NCBI GenBank assembly: GCA_025363655.1
Contig: JANYDK010000116.1
Span: forward strand, 1-64,000
From: Deltaproteobacteria bacterium
Lineage (GTDB): Bacteria; Myxococcota_A; Polyangia; Polyangiales; JADJMO01
Reading direction: 5' to 3'
DNA length: 64,000 nt
Part shown: positions 52,727 to 61,368 of the stretch, one piece after another
How positions within the stretch are numbered: position 1 is the stretch's first letter
How the letters are laid out: each line of letters starts with the position of its first letter
The notes under the pieces: model-generated
Databases searched by the model: none
Seen by the model: the letters and a program-made list of their open reading frames with translations, nothing else
Told to the model about the DNA's origin: nothing
Translations under genes and position numbers: made by a program

Positions 52727-53605
52727 CTATATATTGCGCTCCCGCAAGAATCGCTCGACCCGGAGGTTCACCAGTTCGGGAAACTCCACCGCCGTGTAGT
52801 GGGTGCCGCCGCGGACCATGAGCATTTCGGCGCCGGGGATCTTGTCGACGATGCGTTTGGCCGTCTTTGGCGGGGTCATTCGATCTTTGTCGCCGGTGAT
52901 GACCAGCGTCGGCGCGGTGATCGTCGGCAAGACGTCGTGGGCGTCGTGGTCGCCGAGGGCGTGGAGCGTGCGGTAGTAGGCGTCCATGTCCATCGTCCCG
53001 AAGGCGGCGACGACCTCGGCGAAGACGTCCTCGTCGATGGTCTCGGCGACCATTCCGGCGCGCTTCATCCAGGCGATGGTCTCGGGCCAGGTCGACACCT
53101 GACGAAGCGCTGCGCTCGAAACGCCGTGGTATTTGCGCAGGAGCTCGAGCACCTTGGGCACCAAGCGCTCGGCGAGTCGGCCGAGAGGGAGCGTGGAGAA
53201 GGGTTTGCCGAAGGTGCCGTTGATGAGGACGAGGGCGCGTCCGAGCTGCGGACGTCGGCGAATCGCCTCCAGCGACACCTGCACGCCCATGCTCCAACCC
53301 ATCAACACCGCGCTCTCGACCGACGTCGCCTCGAGGACGGCGAAGAGGTCGCGCACCTGGTGATCGACGGAGAACGCGCCGGGATCGCGCGGGCGACCGG
53401 AGGCGTAGAGGCCGCGGTAATCCCAGGTGACGAAGCGATAGCGAGGCTCGAGGTACGCCACCTGATGACGCCACGCCGCGTAGGTACCGCCGAGCCCGTT
53501 GGCGAGGATGATGGTCGGTGCGTCGCGCGGCCCCACGGTGTGGAAGGCGATGGGCGTCCCGTCAAAGCTCGTCAGTGTCTGGGTGTCGAACGAGGCGGCT
53601 GGCAT
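52727..53605 (-). CDS. alpha/beta hydrolase
   Basis: 292 residues from the ATG giving MPAASFDTQTL. Oxyanion motif LANGLGGT, nucleophile Ser in MGWSMGVQ, acid Asp in VITGDKDRMTPP, and His in GGTHYTAVEFPE: a complete triad. Similar in layout to small esterases or haloperoxidase-like enzymes. Substrate unknown. Confidence 0.88.
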   Translation of the reverse strand: MPAASFDTQTLTSFDGTPIAFHTVGPRDAPTIILANGLGGTYAAWRHQVAYLEPRYRFVTWDYRGLYASGRPRDPGAFSVDHQVRDLFAVLEATSVESAVLMGWSMGVQVSLEAIRRRPQLGRALVLINGTFGKPFSTLPLGRLAERLVPKVLELLRKYHGVSSAALRQVSTWPETIAWMKRAGMVAETIDEDVFAEVVAAFGTMDMDAYYRTLHALGDHDAHDVLPTITAPTLVITGDKDRMTPPKTAKRIVDKIPGAEMLMVRGGTHYTAVEFPELVNLRVERFLRERNI

Positions 53606-53743
53606 TCGGGGCGCTCTCGACGAGCGAAGATCGACGATAGCAGCAGCTCGTCCTCGGCGAAGGTCGAGACACATTGATTGCCTATGTATCGCCCACCGCT
53701 CGTGCGCTCGCGGTGCGTCGCGGTGATGGGTCGTCGCTCGTGA

Positions 53744-53773
53744 TTGACAGCGTGCAACCAAAGCGGCTAGGAG
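53744..53773 (+). promoter_or_regulatory. candidate sigma70 promoter
   Basis: TTGACA and TAGGAG are 18 bases apart (CTAGGA at 17), 78 bp upstream of the ATG at 53851. Confidence 0.5.
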
Positions 53774-53850
53774 ACGATCGGCTCGTTTTCCCGCGAGCCC
53801 AGCAGCAACGCCCGAGGGTCGTCTCACCCGTCGGGCACGTCAGGAGCGCG

Positions 53851-54972
53851 ATGGCCGAGGAGCGGAAGAAGCCCAAGATCGACCTGAAGACGCGCATCCC
53901 GTCGAAGACGGTGAAAGGCCTCTCGCCGTCGACCGGCGGTGGAGCCATCCCGCCTCCGCCGGGCGCGGTCCCCGCCCCGCCGCCCGATTTGCTCGGGCGT
54001 CGCACCCAGCCGCCGAAGGTCTCGGTCGACCCGAACGATCCTCTCGGCGCTGCCAAGATGGAAGGCGGCTCCTCGCCGCAACAGCAGCAAATCGTCGTCG
54101 TCGAGGCTGCCCAGCCCGAGGGCGTCGCCGGTCACGCCAGCAAGCGGGGCGTCTTCTTCGCCATCGTCGGCGTGGTCCTCCTCGTCGGCGCCGGCATCGG
54201 CTTCCTCGTCGGCTCCGGCTCCTCTGATCGCGGCCGCAAGGGCAAGGCGACAGGCGACGTCAAGGACCTCCAGGCCAAGGTGGTGAAGACCACCGCCAGC
54301 CTCGAGGCGCTCCTCGCCACGCTCAAGCAAGCGCAGAGCGAGGTCGACAACGACGGCGTCAAGCAAGAGACCATCGACGCGCTGAAGAACTGGAAGAGCG
54401 GCTTCTCCGCCGCCGATCTCCAGAGCATCGACCTCGCCTACATCGGCCCCGACAACGCGCTGAAGATCGTCGGCTGGGCGAGCAGCGTCTACTACATCGA
54501 TCAGCTCGCGGTCGGCCTCACGAAGGGCAACGCCCTCGAGAACGCCAACGCGCAGGTGAAGGCGTTCAGCATCCCCGCCAAGCAGTCGAAGTGGGGCGTG
54601 ACGCTGGAGAAACCGAGCAAGGACGTGCCGCTCACCGTCGCGTCGCTCGTCGACTTCGGCGAGGCGCTCGACCTCAAGACGAAGGTCGACCTGAAAGACC
54701 CCAAGGCTCCGAAGCTGAACGCCAAGAGCGCGCAGCTCGACGTCTGGGCCGACGGCACCAAGGGCGACTTCGTCGGTGGCGAGAAGAACTACGTCTCGGC
54801 GATCCTGGGCAGCGACTGGCTGAAGGCCTGCCCCGTGCGCGCGCAGGCGCTCGGCTACACCAGGCAGGGCATCGGCGAGGTCGTCACCGCGCTCGAAGGC
54901 GCCGGCGACATCCCCGGCGTCATCAAGCCCGGCAAAGACCTCGGCGACAAGCTGAAGGGCCTCGCGAAGTAA
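53851..54972 (+). CDS. single-pass membrane protein of unknown function
   Basis: 373 residues; AGGAG lies five bases before the ATG. Residues 1-115 are a Pro/Lys-rich cytoplasmic stretch (KKPKIDLKTRIPSKTVKG, PPPPGAVPAPPPDLLGRR). A membrane span (GVFFAIVGVVLLVGAGIGFLVG) is at about 115-140, then a 230-residue extracytoplasmic domain with a helical start (LQAKVVKTTASLEALLATLK) and a mixed fold that includes IGPDNALKIVGWASSVYYID. No known family recognised. Similar cytoplasmic tails with TRIPSKTVKG occur in myxobacterial proteins, as far as I recall. Confidence 0.68.
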   Translation: MAEERKKPKIDLKTRIPSKTVKGLSPSTGGGAIPPPPGAVPAPPPDLLGRRTQPPKVSVDPNDPLGAAKMEGGSSPQQQQIVVVEAAQPEGVAGHASKRGVFFAIVGVVLLVGAGIGFLVGSGSSDRGRKGKATGDVKDLQAKVVKTTASLEALLATLKQAQSEVDNDGVKQETIDALKNWKSGFSAADLQSIDLAYIGPDNALKIVGWASSVYYIDQLAVGLTKGNALENANAQVKAFSIPAKQSKWGVTLEKPSKDVPLTVASLVDFGEALDLKTKVDLKDPKAPKLNAKSAQLDVWADGTKGDFVGGEKNYVSAILGSDWLKACPVRAQALGYTRQGIGEVVTALEGAGDIPGVIKPGKDLGDKLKGLAK

Positions 54973-54976
54973 GCTT

Positions 54977-55005
54977 CGGCGATCGAGCGCTAGCGAGATC
55001 GAGCG
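54977..55005. repeat. palindromic element variant
   Basis: CGGCGATCGAGCG, CTA, GCGAGATCGAGCG: variant of the 23465-23499 element, between a plus-strand gene stop and the trpA stop (convergent). Confidence 0.65.
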
Positions 55006-55017
55006 AACTGAAATATC

Positions 55018-55821
55018 TCAGCCGCGGATCGCGCGAATCACGGCCGCTGCCCTCTCGGCGGCGGCCGTGACGTTTTTGTCGGCCGATTCGACCGCTTTGA
55101 CGATTGCGCTGCCGACGACGATGCCGTCGGCGCGACCTCCGCCGTATGCGCGCTTCGCCTTTGCCGCATCATCGATGCCGAAACCGATGACCACCGGCAG
55201 CTTCAGCTCGGCGCGCAGGCGCTCGGCGGCAGAAGCAGCGGCGTCGAAGGGATCGTGCGCGGCGACGCTGCCGGTGACGCCAGTCATGCTCACGTAATAG
55301 ACGAAGCCGCTCGCGACCTTGCGCGCCGCCTCGACCCGCGAGGGCGCGCTGGTCGGCGTCAGGAGCGGGATGACGTCGACGGCGTGCTCGCGCGCCGCAG
55401 AGCGGAGATCTTCGCCCTCTTCCGGCGGCAAATCGACGACGAGCATGGCGTCGATGCCCGCGTTCGCGGCCTCGGCGACGACCGTGCGCTCGCCGCGGAC
55501 GACGATGGGGTTGGCGTAGCCGAAGAGGATCAGCGGCGCCTCGCTCGTCTGACGCAGCACGCGTCCGACCTCGAGGGTGGCGCGGAGCGAGCCGCCGGCG
55601 GCGATGGCGCGGGTCGAGGCGCGGGCGATCACGGGACCATCGGCGGTGGGATCGCTGAAGGGCGCGCCGAGCTCGAGGGCGTCGGCGCCGGCCTCGAGGA
55701 GCGCGCGGGCGATGACCAGCGAAGCCGCGACGTCGGGATCGCCGATGCATAGATACGCTATGATTGCCGGTCGCCCTTCTTTTCGAGTGCGTGCGAAGAC
55801 GGCGTCGAGGCGCGCGCTCAC
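55018..55821 (-). CDS. trpA: tryptophan synthase alpha chain
   Basis: 267 residues from the GTG overlapping the trpB stop (GTGA). Catalytic Glu and Asp in [17 protein letters not shown], then [36 protein letters not shown] and [10 protein letters not shown]. Cleaves indole-3-glycerol phosphate to indole. The order trpB-trpA with overlap is the usual one. Confidence 0.97.
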   Translation of the reverse strand: MSARLDAVFARTRKEGRPAIIAYLCIGDPDVAASLVIARALLEAGADALELGAPFSDPTADGPVIARASTRAIAAGGSLRATLEVGRVLRQTSEAPLILFGYANPIVVRGERTVVAEAANAGIDAMLVVDLPPEEGEDLRSAAREHAVDVIPLLTPTSAPSRVEAARKVASGFVYYVSMTGVTGSVAAHDPFDAAASAAERLRAELKLPVVIGFGIDDAAKAKRAYGGGRADGIVVGSAIVKAVESADKNVTAAAERAAAVIRAIRG

Positions 55822-57041
55822 GAGACGCCTCCGAGGCCGAGGCGGTCGATGAGCGTCGCCAGATCTTTGTCGCCGCGTCCGGAGACGCAGACGACGACGG
55901 CAGAACGTTTTCGGCCGGCCTTCACGAGGCGATCGACGACTCCGCGGAGCGCGGCGAAGGCGTGGGCCGTCTCGAGTGCGATGATGATGCCTTCGAGGCT
56001 GGCGACCTCGCGAACTGCGGCCAGCGCCTCGTCGTCGGTCGCCGAGACGTAGGTCGCGCGACCGCTGCGCGCGAGCTCGGCGTGCTGCGGTCCGACGCCG
56101 GGATAGTCGAGGCCGGCGCTGATCGAGTGCGGCTCGATGATTTGTCCGTCGTCGTCGCAGAGCAGGTAGCTCTTGGAGCCATGGAGGACGCCGATGCGAC
56201 CGGCGGTGATCGTCGCCGCGTGCTTGCCAGTGGCGACTCCCTCTCCAGCCGCTTCGACTCCGAAGAGCGCGACGCTCGCGTCGTCGATGAAGGGTGCGAA
56301 GGCGCCGATGGCGTTGGACCCTCCGCCGACGCAGGCGACCACCGCATCGGGCAACCGACCGAGCGCGCGCATCGACTGCTGCTTCGCCTCGTTGCCGATC
56401 ACCGACTGCAGATCGCGAACCAACGAAGGATAGGGATGCGGTCCCGCGGCCGAGCCGACGCAGTAATAGGTGTGCGCGACGTTGGTGACCCAGTCGCGCA
56501 TCGCTTCGTTCATCGCGTCCTTGAGCGTGCGCGAGCCCGACGACACCGGGATCACCCGCGCGCCGAGCAGCTTCATGCGCGAGACGTTCGGCGCTTGGCG
56601 GGCGACGTCGAGCTCGCCCATGTAGACCTCGCAGGGCAGACCGAGCACCGCGCACGCGGTCGCGGTGGCGACGCCGTGTTGTCCGGCGCCCGTCTCGGCG
56701 ATGATCCGCGTCTTGCCCATCTCCTTCGCGAGGAGCACTTGCCCGAGCGCGTTGTTGATCTTGTGCGCACCGGTGTGACACAGATCTTCGCGCTTGAGCA
56801 GGAGCGCGCCGAGACGCTCGCCCGACGAATCGATGGCGGCGCGGAGGCGCTCGGCGTGTCCGAGCGGGGTCGGGCGTCCGACGTAGTCGCGCAGGAGTGC
56901 GTGGAATCGCTCTTGGAACGGGCTCGTCGTCATGACGTCGCGCGCGGCTGCTTCGAGCTCCTCGAGCGCAGGCACCAGCGTCTCGGCGACGAAGCGTCCG
57001 CCGAAGGGTCCGAAGTAACCTGCGCGAACGCTCGCCGCCAT
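55818..57041 (-). CDS. trpB: tryptophan synthase beta chain
   Basis: 407 residues from the ATG giving [23 protein letters not shown] lysine in [52 protein letters not shown] and [11 protein letters not shown]. Joins indole and serine to tryptophan in the alpha2beta2 complex. The ribosome site is weak. Divergent from a lipoprotein gene, 52 bp apart. Confidence 0.97.
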   Translation of the reverse strand: MAASVRAGYFGPFGGRFVAETLVPALEELEAAARDVMTTSPFQERFHALLRDYVGRPTPLGHAERLRAAIDSSGERLGALLLKREDLCHTGAHKINNALGQVLLAKEMGKTRIIAETGAGQHGVATATACAVLGLPCEVYMGELDVARQAPNVSRMKLLGARVIPVSSGSRTLKDAMNEAMRDWVTNVAHTYYCVGSAAGPHPYPSLVRDLQSVIGNEAKQQSMRALGRLPDAVVACVGGGSNAIGAFAPFIDDASVALFGVEAAGEGVATGKHAATITAGRIGVLHGSKSYLLCDDDGQIIEPHSISAGLDYPGVGPQHAELARSGRATYVSATDDEALAAVREVASLEGIIIALETAHAFAALRGVVDRLVKAGRKRSAVVVCVSGRGDKDLATLIDRLGLGGVS

Positions 57042-57093
57042 GCGATGGACGTAGCGTCGTCGCGCCACGAGCGCTAGGTGATTGCGGGCCACG

Positions 57094-58473
57094 ATGCAGA
57101 AGGCGTTCTCATTTCGCCAAAGATGGCCTCGCTCCTTTGGTGGCCGTCCGTTCGCTCTCGCTTCGCTCGGTCTCGTTCTGTCCGCGGCGATCGTTTCGGG
57201 TTGTCCGGGGCGACGGGACGATCCAGGAAGCGGCGCGACCTCGAAGGCTTCACCGCTCGCGGGCGGCAACACCACGCCCAGGCCGACGACCGAAGCGGCT
57301 CTCCCCCCTGATCTCGGCGACAAGCTCACGCCGAGCGCGCTCTCGCCGATCGCGCTCGATGCGCCGCTCCCTCCCGACACGCACGGCGTCGAAGGCGACA
57401 CCTGGGCGATGGAGCTCGTCTTCTCGCTGAGGCCGCGGCCGATCGTCTCGCCCCCGACCGAGCTCGGTGCGGCGATGAGCGCCTACGCTGCCTTGCCGAT
57501 CGACGAGTTGTTGGTCACGCTCGCCGACGGACGCGCGCGGATGCGCATGCAAGGTCCCGTCGGTCTCTTCCATGGGCGAGGTGAGCTCCGCGCGGTGGTC
57601 GGCCTCGCCGGGTTGCTGCACGTCTCGTCGAGTGCCGCGCCTTCGTATCGCGTGGTGCCGGCCGGCGCGATGCGCGCGTACTTCAACGAAGGGCGCAACG
57701 ACGTCTTGCCGCTCTCGACCGCGAGGGTCACGCGTGAGACGCCGGGAGTGCGGCTTGGTCGTCCGACGTCGCGTACCACCGTCGTCACCTCGTACGGGAC
57801 GATGATGCTCGAGCAACTCGACGCGCCGGTGCCGCCCAAGCCCGCGGCCTTCGACGCGCGCGTGCTCGATGCCGCGCCGACGCCGACGGGCATCGAAGGT
57901 GCGGGAGAGCCGCTCTGTCGCATGCTCCTCGAGCTCTTGGTGGCCGATCGCGTGCTCGGTGGCGAACCGTGCGACCCGGCCCGCATCCCCATCCATGTCG
58001 AGCTCGACTACGCGTCGGGCGGCGGGCTCTCGCTCGAGGCGACGTCGCTCAAGGAAGAGTCGGTGCCGCGCGCCGACGTGGCGTTTCCCCCTGTGTTCGC
58101 CGTCCTCGCGAACAAGGCTTCGCTGCTCGCGCCGCCGACGCCGCGGGTGTTCGGCGGGGACGAGGCGCTGCTCGCCCTTCGCGTGCGCGGCGAGCCCGCG
58201 ACGCTCGAGCTCGTCTCGTCGACGCCGCTGCCGCGGATGGTGCTCGTCGACGGCGTCCCCCTCGTGCTCCTCGGCGGAGGTGTGCCGGCCTCGCTCCGGT
58301 TACGCACCGGTAGCTATCTCGTCGAGTGGCGCACGCCGACCTATGAGGTGGTGGAACGAACGATTCAAGTCGAGGTGCCCGGCAAGAGCACGTCGACTCA
58401 ATGGACGACGCCGCTCCCGCCGCTCCCGCCACCGATCGCATCGGCGATTCCTTCGGCACGCAAAGGTCCGTAG
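57094..58473 (+). CDS. large lipoprotein of unknown function
   Basis: 459 residues from ATG 57094 (TTG at 57082 also open). The signal segment [18 protein letters not shown] ends in a lipobox; its first codons include a palindromic repeat copy. The mature protein has a Pro/Ser/Thr-rich spacer and a beta-rich region ([65 protein letters not shown]), the last resembling a PEGA-like strand set. Its 3' end overlaps the convergent gene by 76 bp. Confidence 0.65.
   Translation: MQKAFSFRQRWPRSFGGRPFALASLGLVLSAAIVSGCPGRRDDPGSGATSKASPLAGGNTTPRPTTEAALPPDLGDKLTPSALSPIALDAPLPPDTHGVEGDTWAMELVFSLRPRPIVSPPTELGAAMSAYAALPIDELLVTLADGRARMRMQGPVGLFHGRGELRAVVGLAGLLHVSSSAAPSYRVVPAGAMRAYFNEGRNDVLPLSTARVTRETPGVRLGRPTSRTTVVTSYGTMMLEQLDAPVPPKPAAFDARVLDAAPTPTGIEGAGEPLCRMLLELLVADRVLGGEPCDPARIPIHVELDYASGGGLSLEATSLKEESVPRADVAFPPVFAVLANKASLLAPPTPRVFGGDEALLALRVRGEPATLELVSSTPLPRMVLVDGVPLVLLGGGVPASLRLRTGSYLVEWRTPTYEVVERTIQVEVPGKSTSTQWTTPLPPLPPPIASAIPSARKGP
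57149..57175. repeat. palindromic element variant in the signal-peptide codons
   Basis: CGTTCGCTCTCGCTTCGCTC followed by GGTCTCG. Core CTCGCTTCGCTCGG matches the family. It encodes part of the signal peptide of the lipoprotein gene. Confidence 0.5.
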
Positions 58474-59051
58474 TCGCTCGCGTCGTAGGTGCGCTGCGTG
58501 GTGTCGGCGGCGTGTGCGCGGACGATCGAGTCGGCGATCAGCTCCATCGTCTCGAGCCGCGAGGAGAGCGTGTAGTACTCGTCTTCCTCGATTTCGCCGA
58601 TGTTCTCGAGCACGGCGTGCGCGCGTGGCTCGTCCTGCGGCAAGAGACGAAGCGCCGCCCCCCAGCCCTCGGCGTCTTGCTGGAGCAGCACCTCGACGGC
58701 GGCGCCGATCGGGTTCATCGACAGGAAGACGTCGCGCAGCTCGAGACGAAAACGCCGATATTCGCCGGTCGGCGCGAACCAACGGAGCGGGAGGATGCGA
58801 CGCGCGACCTCGCCGAGGTAAGCCCCCGCCGGCCCGGCCGCGAGCGCGACGACCTCGTCCTTCGCGGTGCCCAGTTGGCCGCGCCTCTGGGTCAGCCAAT
58901 GATCGAGCAGCGGAAGCGTCTCCGGCGTGTAATCGAGGCGAATCTTCAGCTCGCGCTCGACGTACTCGACGCAAGCCTCCGCCAACTCGAGCACTTCGGC
59001 CGGCGCTTCGTCGGTCTCGATCTCACGCTGCCCGTTGCCCTCTTCGCTCAT
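58398..59051 (-). CDS. acidic cytosolic protein of unknown function
   Basis: 217 residues, no signal or span. Mostly helical: EAPAEVLELAEACVEYVERE, LDYTPETLPLLDHWLTQRRG, then AYLGEVARRILPLRWFAPTG, VFLSMNPIGAAVEVLLQQDA, EDEYYTLSSRLETMELIADS. The Gly/Ser-rich C-terminus ([11 protein letters not shown]) lies in the antisense overlap with the lipoprotein gene. I do not recognise a family. Confidence 0.65.
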   Translation of the reverse strand: MSEEGNGQREIETDEAPAEVLELAEACVEYVERELKIRLDYTPETLPLLDHWLTQRRGQLGTAKDEVVALAAGPAGAYLGEVARRILPLRWFAPTGEYRRFRLELRDVFLSMNPIGAAVEVLLQQDAEGWGAALRLLPQDEPRAHAVLENIGEIEEDEYYTLSSRLETMELIADSIVRAHAADTTQRTYDASDYGPLRAEGIADAIGGGSGGSGVVH

Positions 59052-59203
59052 CGCTGACGCTCTTATCCCGATGCGCGTGCCGACTGCAACCGCCGGAGCC
59101 CTCGCGCGGCATGGGAAATTGCCTCGTTCTCGACATTCGTCGCCTCCGATGCTCGTGACACTAGCTCCGTGAGGCAGACAGCATTAGCCTTGGCCATTCG
59201 TAG

Positions 59204-59941
59204 ATGCGCCTTGGGATTTTCTCCGACGTCCACGCCAACTACGAGGCGCTTTCCGCCGTCCTCGAGGCGTACAAGAAAGAGCGCATCGACATCTTCTATT
59301 GCCTCGGCGACAGCGTCGGGTACGGCGGCTCGCCCAACGAGTGCGTCGACATCATCCGTCGTCTCGCGCGCCTGACCATCCTCGGCAACCACGACGCCGC
59401 CGTCGCCGGCCGTATGGACTACTCGTACTACTACGAGGCAGCGCGCCACGCGCTCGACACGCACGCGGCGATGCTCACGAGCGAGAACATGGCGTGGCTG
59501 AAGGGCCTGCCGTACCGCGAGAAGCTCGACGAATTCGGCGTCGATCTCTGCCACGGCTCGCCGGTCCGCTTCGAGGAGTTCGAGTACATCTTCGCGCCCG
59601 AGCAGGCGCGCGAGTGTCTCCCCATCTTCGAAGAGCTCGGCAACCTCACGGTCATCGGGCACTCGCACCTTTGCAAGGTGTTTGCGCTCACCACGACCGA
59701 GGTCGAAGAGCTTCCGGCCGTCGACCTCACGCTCGGCGGCGACAGGAAGTACATCATCAGCGTCGGCTCGGTCGGCCAGCCCCGCGACTACGACAACCGC
59801 GCGAGCTACACGGTCTTCGACACGACCACGCGCCGCTTCGAGTTCAAGCGCGTCGAGTACGACGTCGAGACGGCCGCCGACAAGGTCCTGCGCGCGCGCC
59901 TCGAGCGCAACTTCGCGCACCGGCTGTTTCTCGGGGTGTAG
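59204..59941 (+). CDS. YfcE-type metallophosphoesterase
   Basis: 245 residues with the five phosphoesterase motifs: FSDVHAN, YCLGDSVGYGGSPNE, ILGNHDAAV, LCHGSP and VIGHSHL, holding the dinuclear metal ligands. SVGQPRD follows as in the YfcE/DiaA-like calcineurin group. Likely cleaves phosphomono- or diesters; substrate unknown. Confidence 0.9.
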   Translation: MRLGIFSDVHANYEALSAVLEAYKKERIDIFYCLGDSVGYGGSPNECVDIIRRLARLTILGNHDAAVAGRMDYSYYYEAARHALDTHAAMLTSENMAWLKGLPYREKLDEFGVDLCHGSPVRFEEFEYIFAPEQARECLPIFEELGNLTVIGHSHLCKVFALTTTEVEELPAVDLTLGGDRKYIISVGSVGQPRDYDNRASYTVFDTTTRRFEFKRVEYDVETAADKVLRARLERNFAHRLFLGV

Positions 59942-59974
59942 TCGACGGCTGACTGTCGCTCCGATGATGGTCTA

Positions 59975-60007
59975 GACAGTCACATCCCCGGCCGTCGCCG
60001 GGCCCCT
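59975..60007. repeat. 36-bp dispersed repeat, copy 3 (partial)
   Basis: GACAGTCACATCCCCGGCCG, then TCGCCGGGCCCCT: matches copy 1 with one T-to-A change and one missing G, and lacks the TCGTTTT left end. Preceded by an inverted GACTGTC at 59951, making GACTGTC ... GACAGTC arms. Confidence 0.75.
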
Positions 60008-60017
60008 ACAGAGCTGC

Positions 60018-60046
60018 TTGACAAGACGGCGGGCTCCACGTAGGGT
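60018..60046 (+). promoter_or_regulatory. strong promoter of rpmB with downstream C tract
   Basis: Perfect TTGACA and TAGGGT at 17-base spacing, followed by TCCG and CCCCCTTTCT (60051-60060). Transcription should begin in the pyrimidine run, about 30 bp before the ribosome site AAGGAG. Confidence 0.78.
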
Positions 60047-60087
60047 TCCGCCCCCTTTCTCACCAGCCGTTCCGAAGGAGCACGCCC

Positions 60088-60453
60088 ATGGCGCGCAGCG
60101 ATCTCACCGGGAAACACAAGGTTCGAGCGCAGAACGTCTCGCACTCGAACATCAAGACCAAGCGCTGGCAGCGCCTCAACGTTCAGAGCCGTCGGCTCTG
60201 GGTGCCTGAGCTCAGCCGCTTCGTCCGTCTCAACGTGACGACGCGCGACCTTCGCTCGATCGACAAGCTCGGCTTCTGGCCGTTCCTCACGAAGACGCTC
60301 GACCGCCGCATGAACGCAGGCGTAGCCACGACGACCAAGGCGCTCTCCGGGCTTTTCAAGAAGCTCGGCATCGAGGTCGTGTTCGAAGAGGCCGAGGGTG
60401 GCGAGCACGTCCACGGTCCGGGCTGCGGCCACGAAGCCGCCGCCGCGAACTGA
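60088..60453 (+). CDS. rpmB: 50S ribosomal protein L28 with His/Cys C-terminal extension
   Basis: 121 residues against 60-80 usual. The L28 core is residues 5-72: LTGKHKVRAQNVSHSNIKTK, RRLWVPELSRFVRLNV, IDKLGFWPFL. The N-terminal Cys of many L28 proteins is absent. Residues about 75-121 are an extension ending HVHGPGCGHEAAAAN, a His/Cys cluster that could bind a metal. AAGGAG precedes the ATG. Confidence 0.93.
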   Translation: MARSDLTGKHKVRAQNVSHSNIKTKRWQRLNVQSRRLWVPELSRFVRLNVTTRDLRSIDKLGFWPFLTKTLDRRMNAGVATTTKALSGLFKKLGIEVVFEEAEGGEHVHGPGCGHEAAAAN

Positions 60454-60468
60454 CCGAACTGCAAAAGT

Positions 60469-60511
60469 AAGCGCGCGCTCCCGAAAGGGCAGCGCGCGCT
60501 TTCTCATTTTT
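60469..60511 (+). terminator. intrinsic terminator of rpmB
   Basis: AAGCGCGCGCT pairs with AGCGCGCGCTT over 11 bp, closed by CCC-GAAA-GGG, followed by TCTCATTTTT. Typical strong rho-independent terminator. Confidence 0.93.
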
Positions 60512-60582
60512 GCCTTCAGTCAGCGAGCGGGTGCAACCGTCAGCAAGCCGACGCGACGCCACCGGCGTGGAGACAGCCCAGC

Positions 60583-61188
60583 CTAGGCCGCATCGGCGAG
60601 AATCTTCCGCAGCTGACCCATCGCGCGGGTATGAAGCTGGGAAATCCGCGGCTCGCTGACGCCGAGGGCGGCGCCGATCTCCTTGAAGCGAGCGCCATGG
60701 AAGTAGTGCATGCGGACGATGGTCGCCTCGCGCGGCGGGAGTCGTTCGACGGCGTCGCGGAGGTGCTTCATGTCCTCCTCGCTGACCATCTGTGCTTCGG
60801 CGTCGTCGGCCTCTTCGTCGACGAGGGCGCTGTTGGCGTCGACGTCGTCGAGCCCGATCAGCGCCATCGGTGCGCCTTCACCGGCCTCGACCTTGTCGCT
60901 CACCGCCCAGCGCGCGCGTCGCGAGAGCCAGTCCTGCGTGCGCAGCTCGTCGAGGATGGCGCCGCGGATGCGGATGCGCGCGTAGGCCTCGAAGGTCGGC
61001 CCTTGGTCGCCGCCGTTCTTCCGCAGGGAATCGATGAGCCCGAAGACGCCGGCGGCGAGGAGGTCGTCACGGAGGACGTTGGCCGGCAGCCGACGAAGGA
61101 AGCGGGCGACCACCTGCTTCACCAGCAGCATGTGACGACTGACCTCGTCGGCGCTGGGAGTCGCAAGGAGCGGCGTGCTGGTAAGCAT
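60583..61188 (-). CDS. FliA-like sigma factor lacking region 3
   Basis: 201 residues from the ATG giving MLTSTPLLATP; another ATG 18 bases upstream is possible. Sigma region 2 reads VARFLRRLPANVLRDDLLAAG and FEAYARIRIRGAILDELRTQDW, the FliA/WhiG signature. Region 4 is LPPREATIVRMHYFHGARFK with HTH EIGAALGVSEPRISQLHTRA. Between them the usual region 3 (LGRxPTExEIA) is missing, replaced by an acidic stretch (DDVDANSALVDEEADDAEA). It probably directs RNA polymerase to an alternative regulon; flagellar genes are not in the window. Confidence 0.9.
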   Translation of the reverse strand: MLTSTPLLATPSADEVSRHMLLVKQVVARFLRRLPANVLRDDLLAAGVFGLIDSLRKNGGDQGPTFEAYARIRIRGAILDELRTQDWLSRRARWAVSDKVEAGEGAPMALIGLDDVDANSALVDEEADDAEAQMVSEEDMKHLRDAVERLPPREATIVRMHYFHGARFKEIGAALGVSEPRISQLHTRAMGQLRKILADAA

Positions 61189-61264
61189 CGGGTGAGCTCG
61201 TCTCATGCGAGCTGCGGGCCACGATGCCAACTGCTTGAATTTACATAAAGATCGAATCCGAGGT

Positions 61265-61285
61265 GGGTATTAATTGACCCAATTC
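61265..61285. promoter_or_regulatory. operator-like repeat A upstream of the sigma gene
   Basis: GGGTATTAAT followed by TGACCCAATTC-type sequence (GGGT-N7-TGACCC-AATTC). Matches repeat B, 65 bp away, at 16 of 21 positions in the same orientation. Confidence 0.55.
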
Positions 61286-61311
61286 AGGCTCTGATTCTTG
61301 ATGCGGATCGG

Positions 61312-61324
61312 GGTAATAGTTACC
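61312..61324. promoter_or_regulatory. 13-bp palindrome between the operator repeats
   Basis: GGTAA-TAG-TTACC, a perfect 5-bp inverted repeat, lying between operator repeats A and B in the AT-richer intergenic region. Confidence 0.4.
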
Positions 61325-61329
61325 TCATC

Positions 61330-61350
61330 GGGTCACGAATGACCCAATTC
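61330..61350. promoter_or_regulatory. operator-like repeat B upstream of the sigma gene
   Basis: GGGTCA-CGAA-TGACCC followed by AATTC. A perfect 6-bp inverted repeat with the same AATTC flank as repeat A. A related TGACCCATTTTG occurs at 49305-49316 upstream of the S1 gene. Confidence 0.55.
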
Positions 61351-61368
61351 GGCCATGCGGCTGCATCG

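Noticed and set aside
57084-57098. 15-mer TGCGGGCCACGATGC shared with 61211-61225, both upstream of genes
   Set aside because: By simple counting about two shared 15-mers are expected by chance in 64 kb with uniform base use, more at high GC, so this single match carries no weight.
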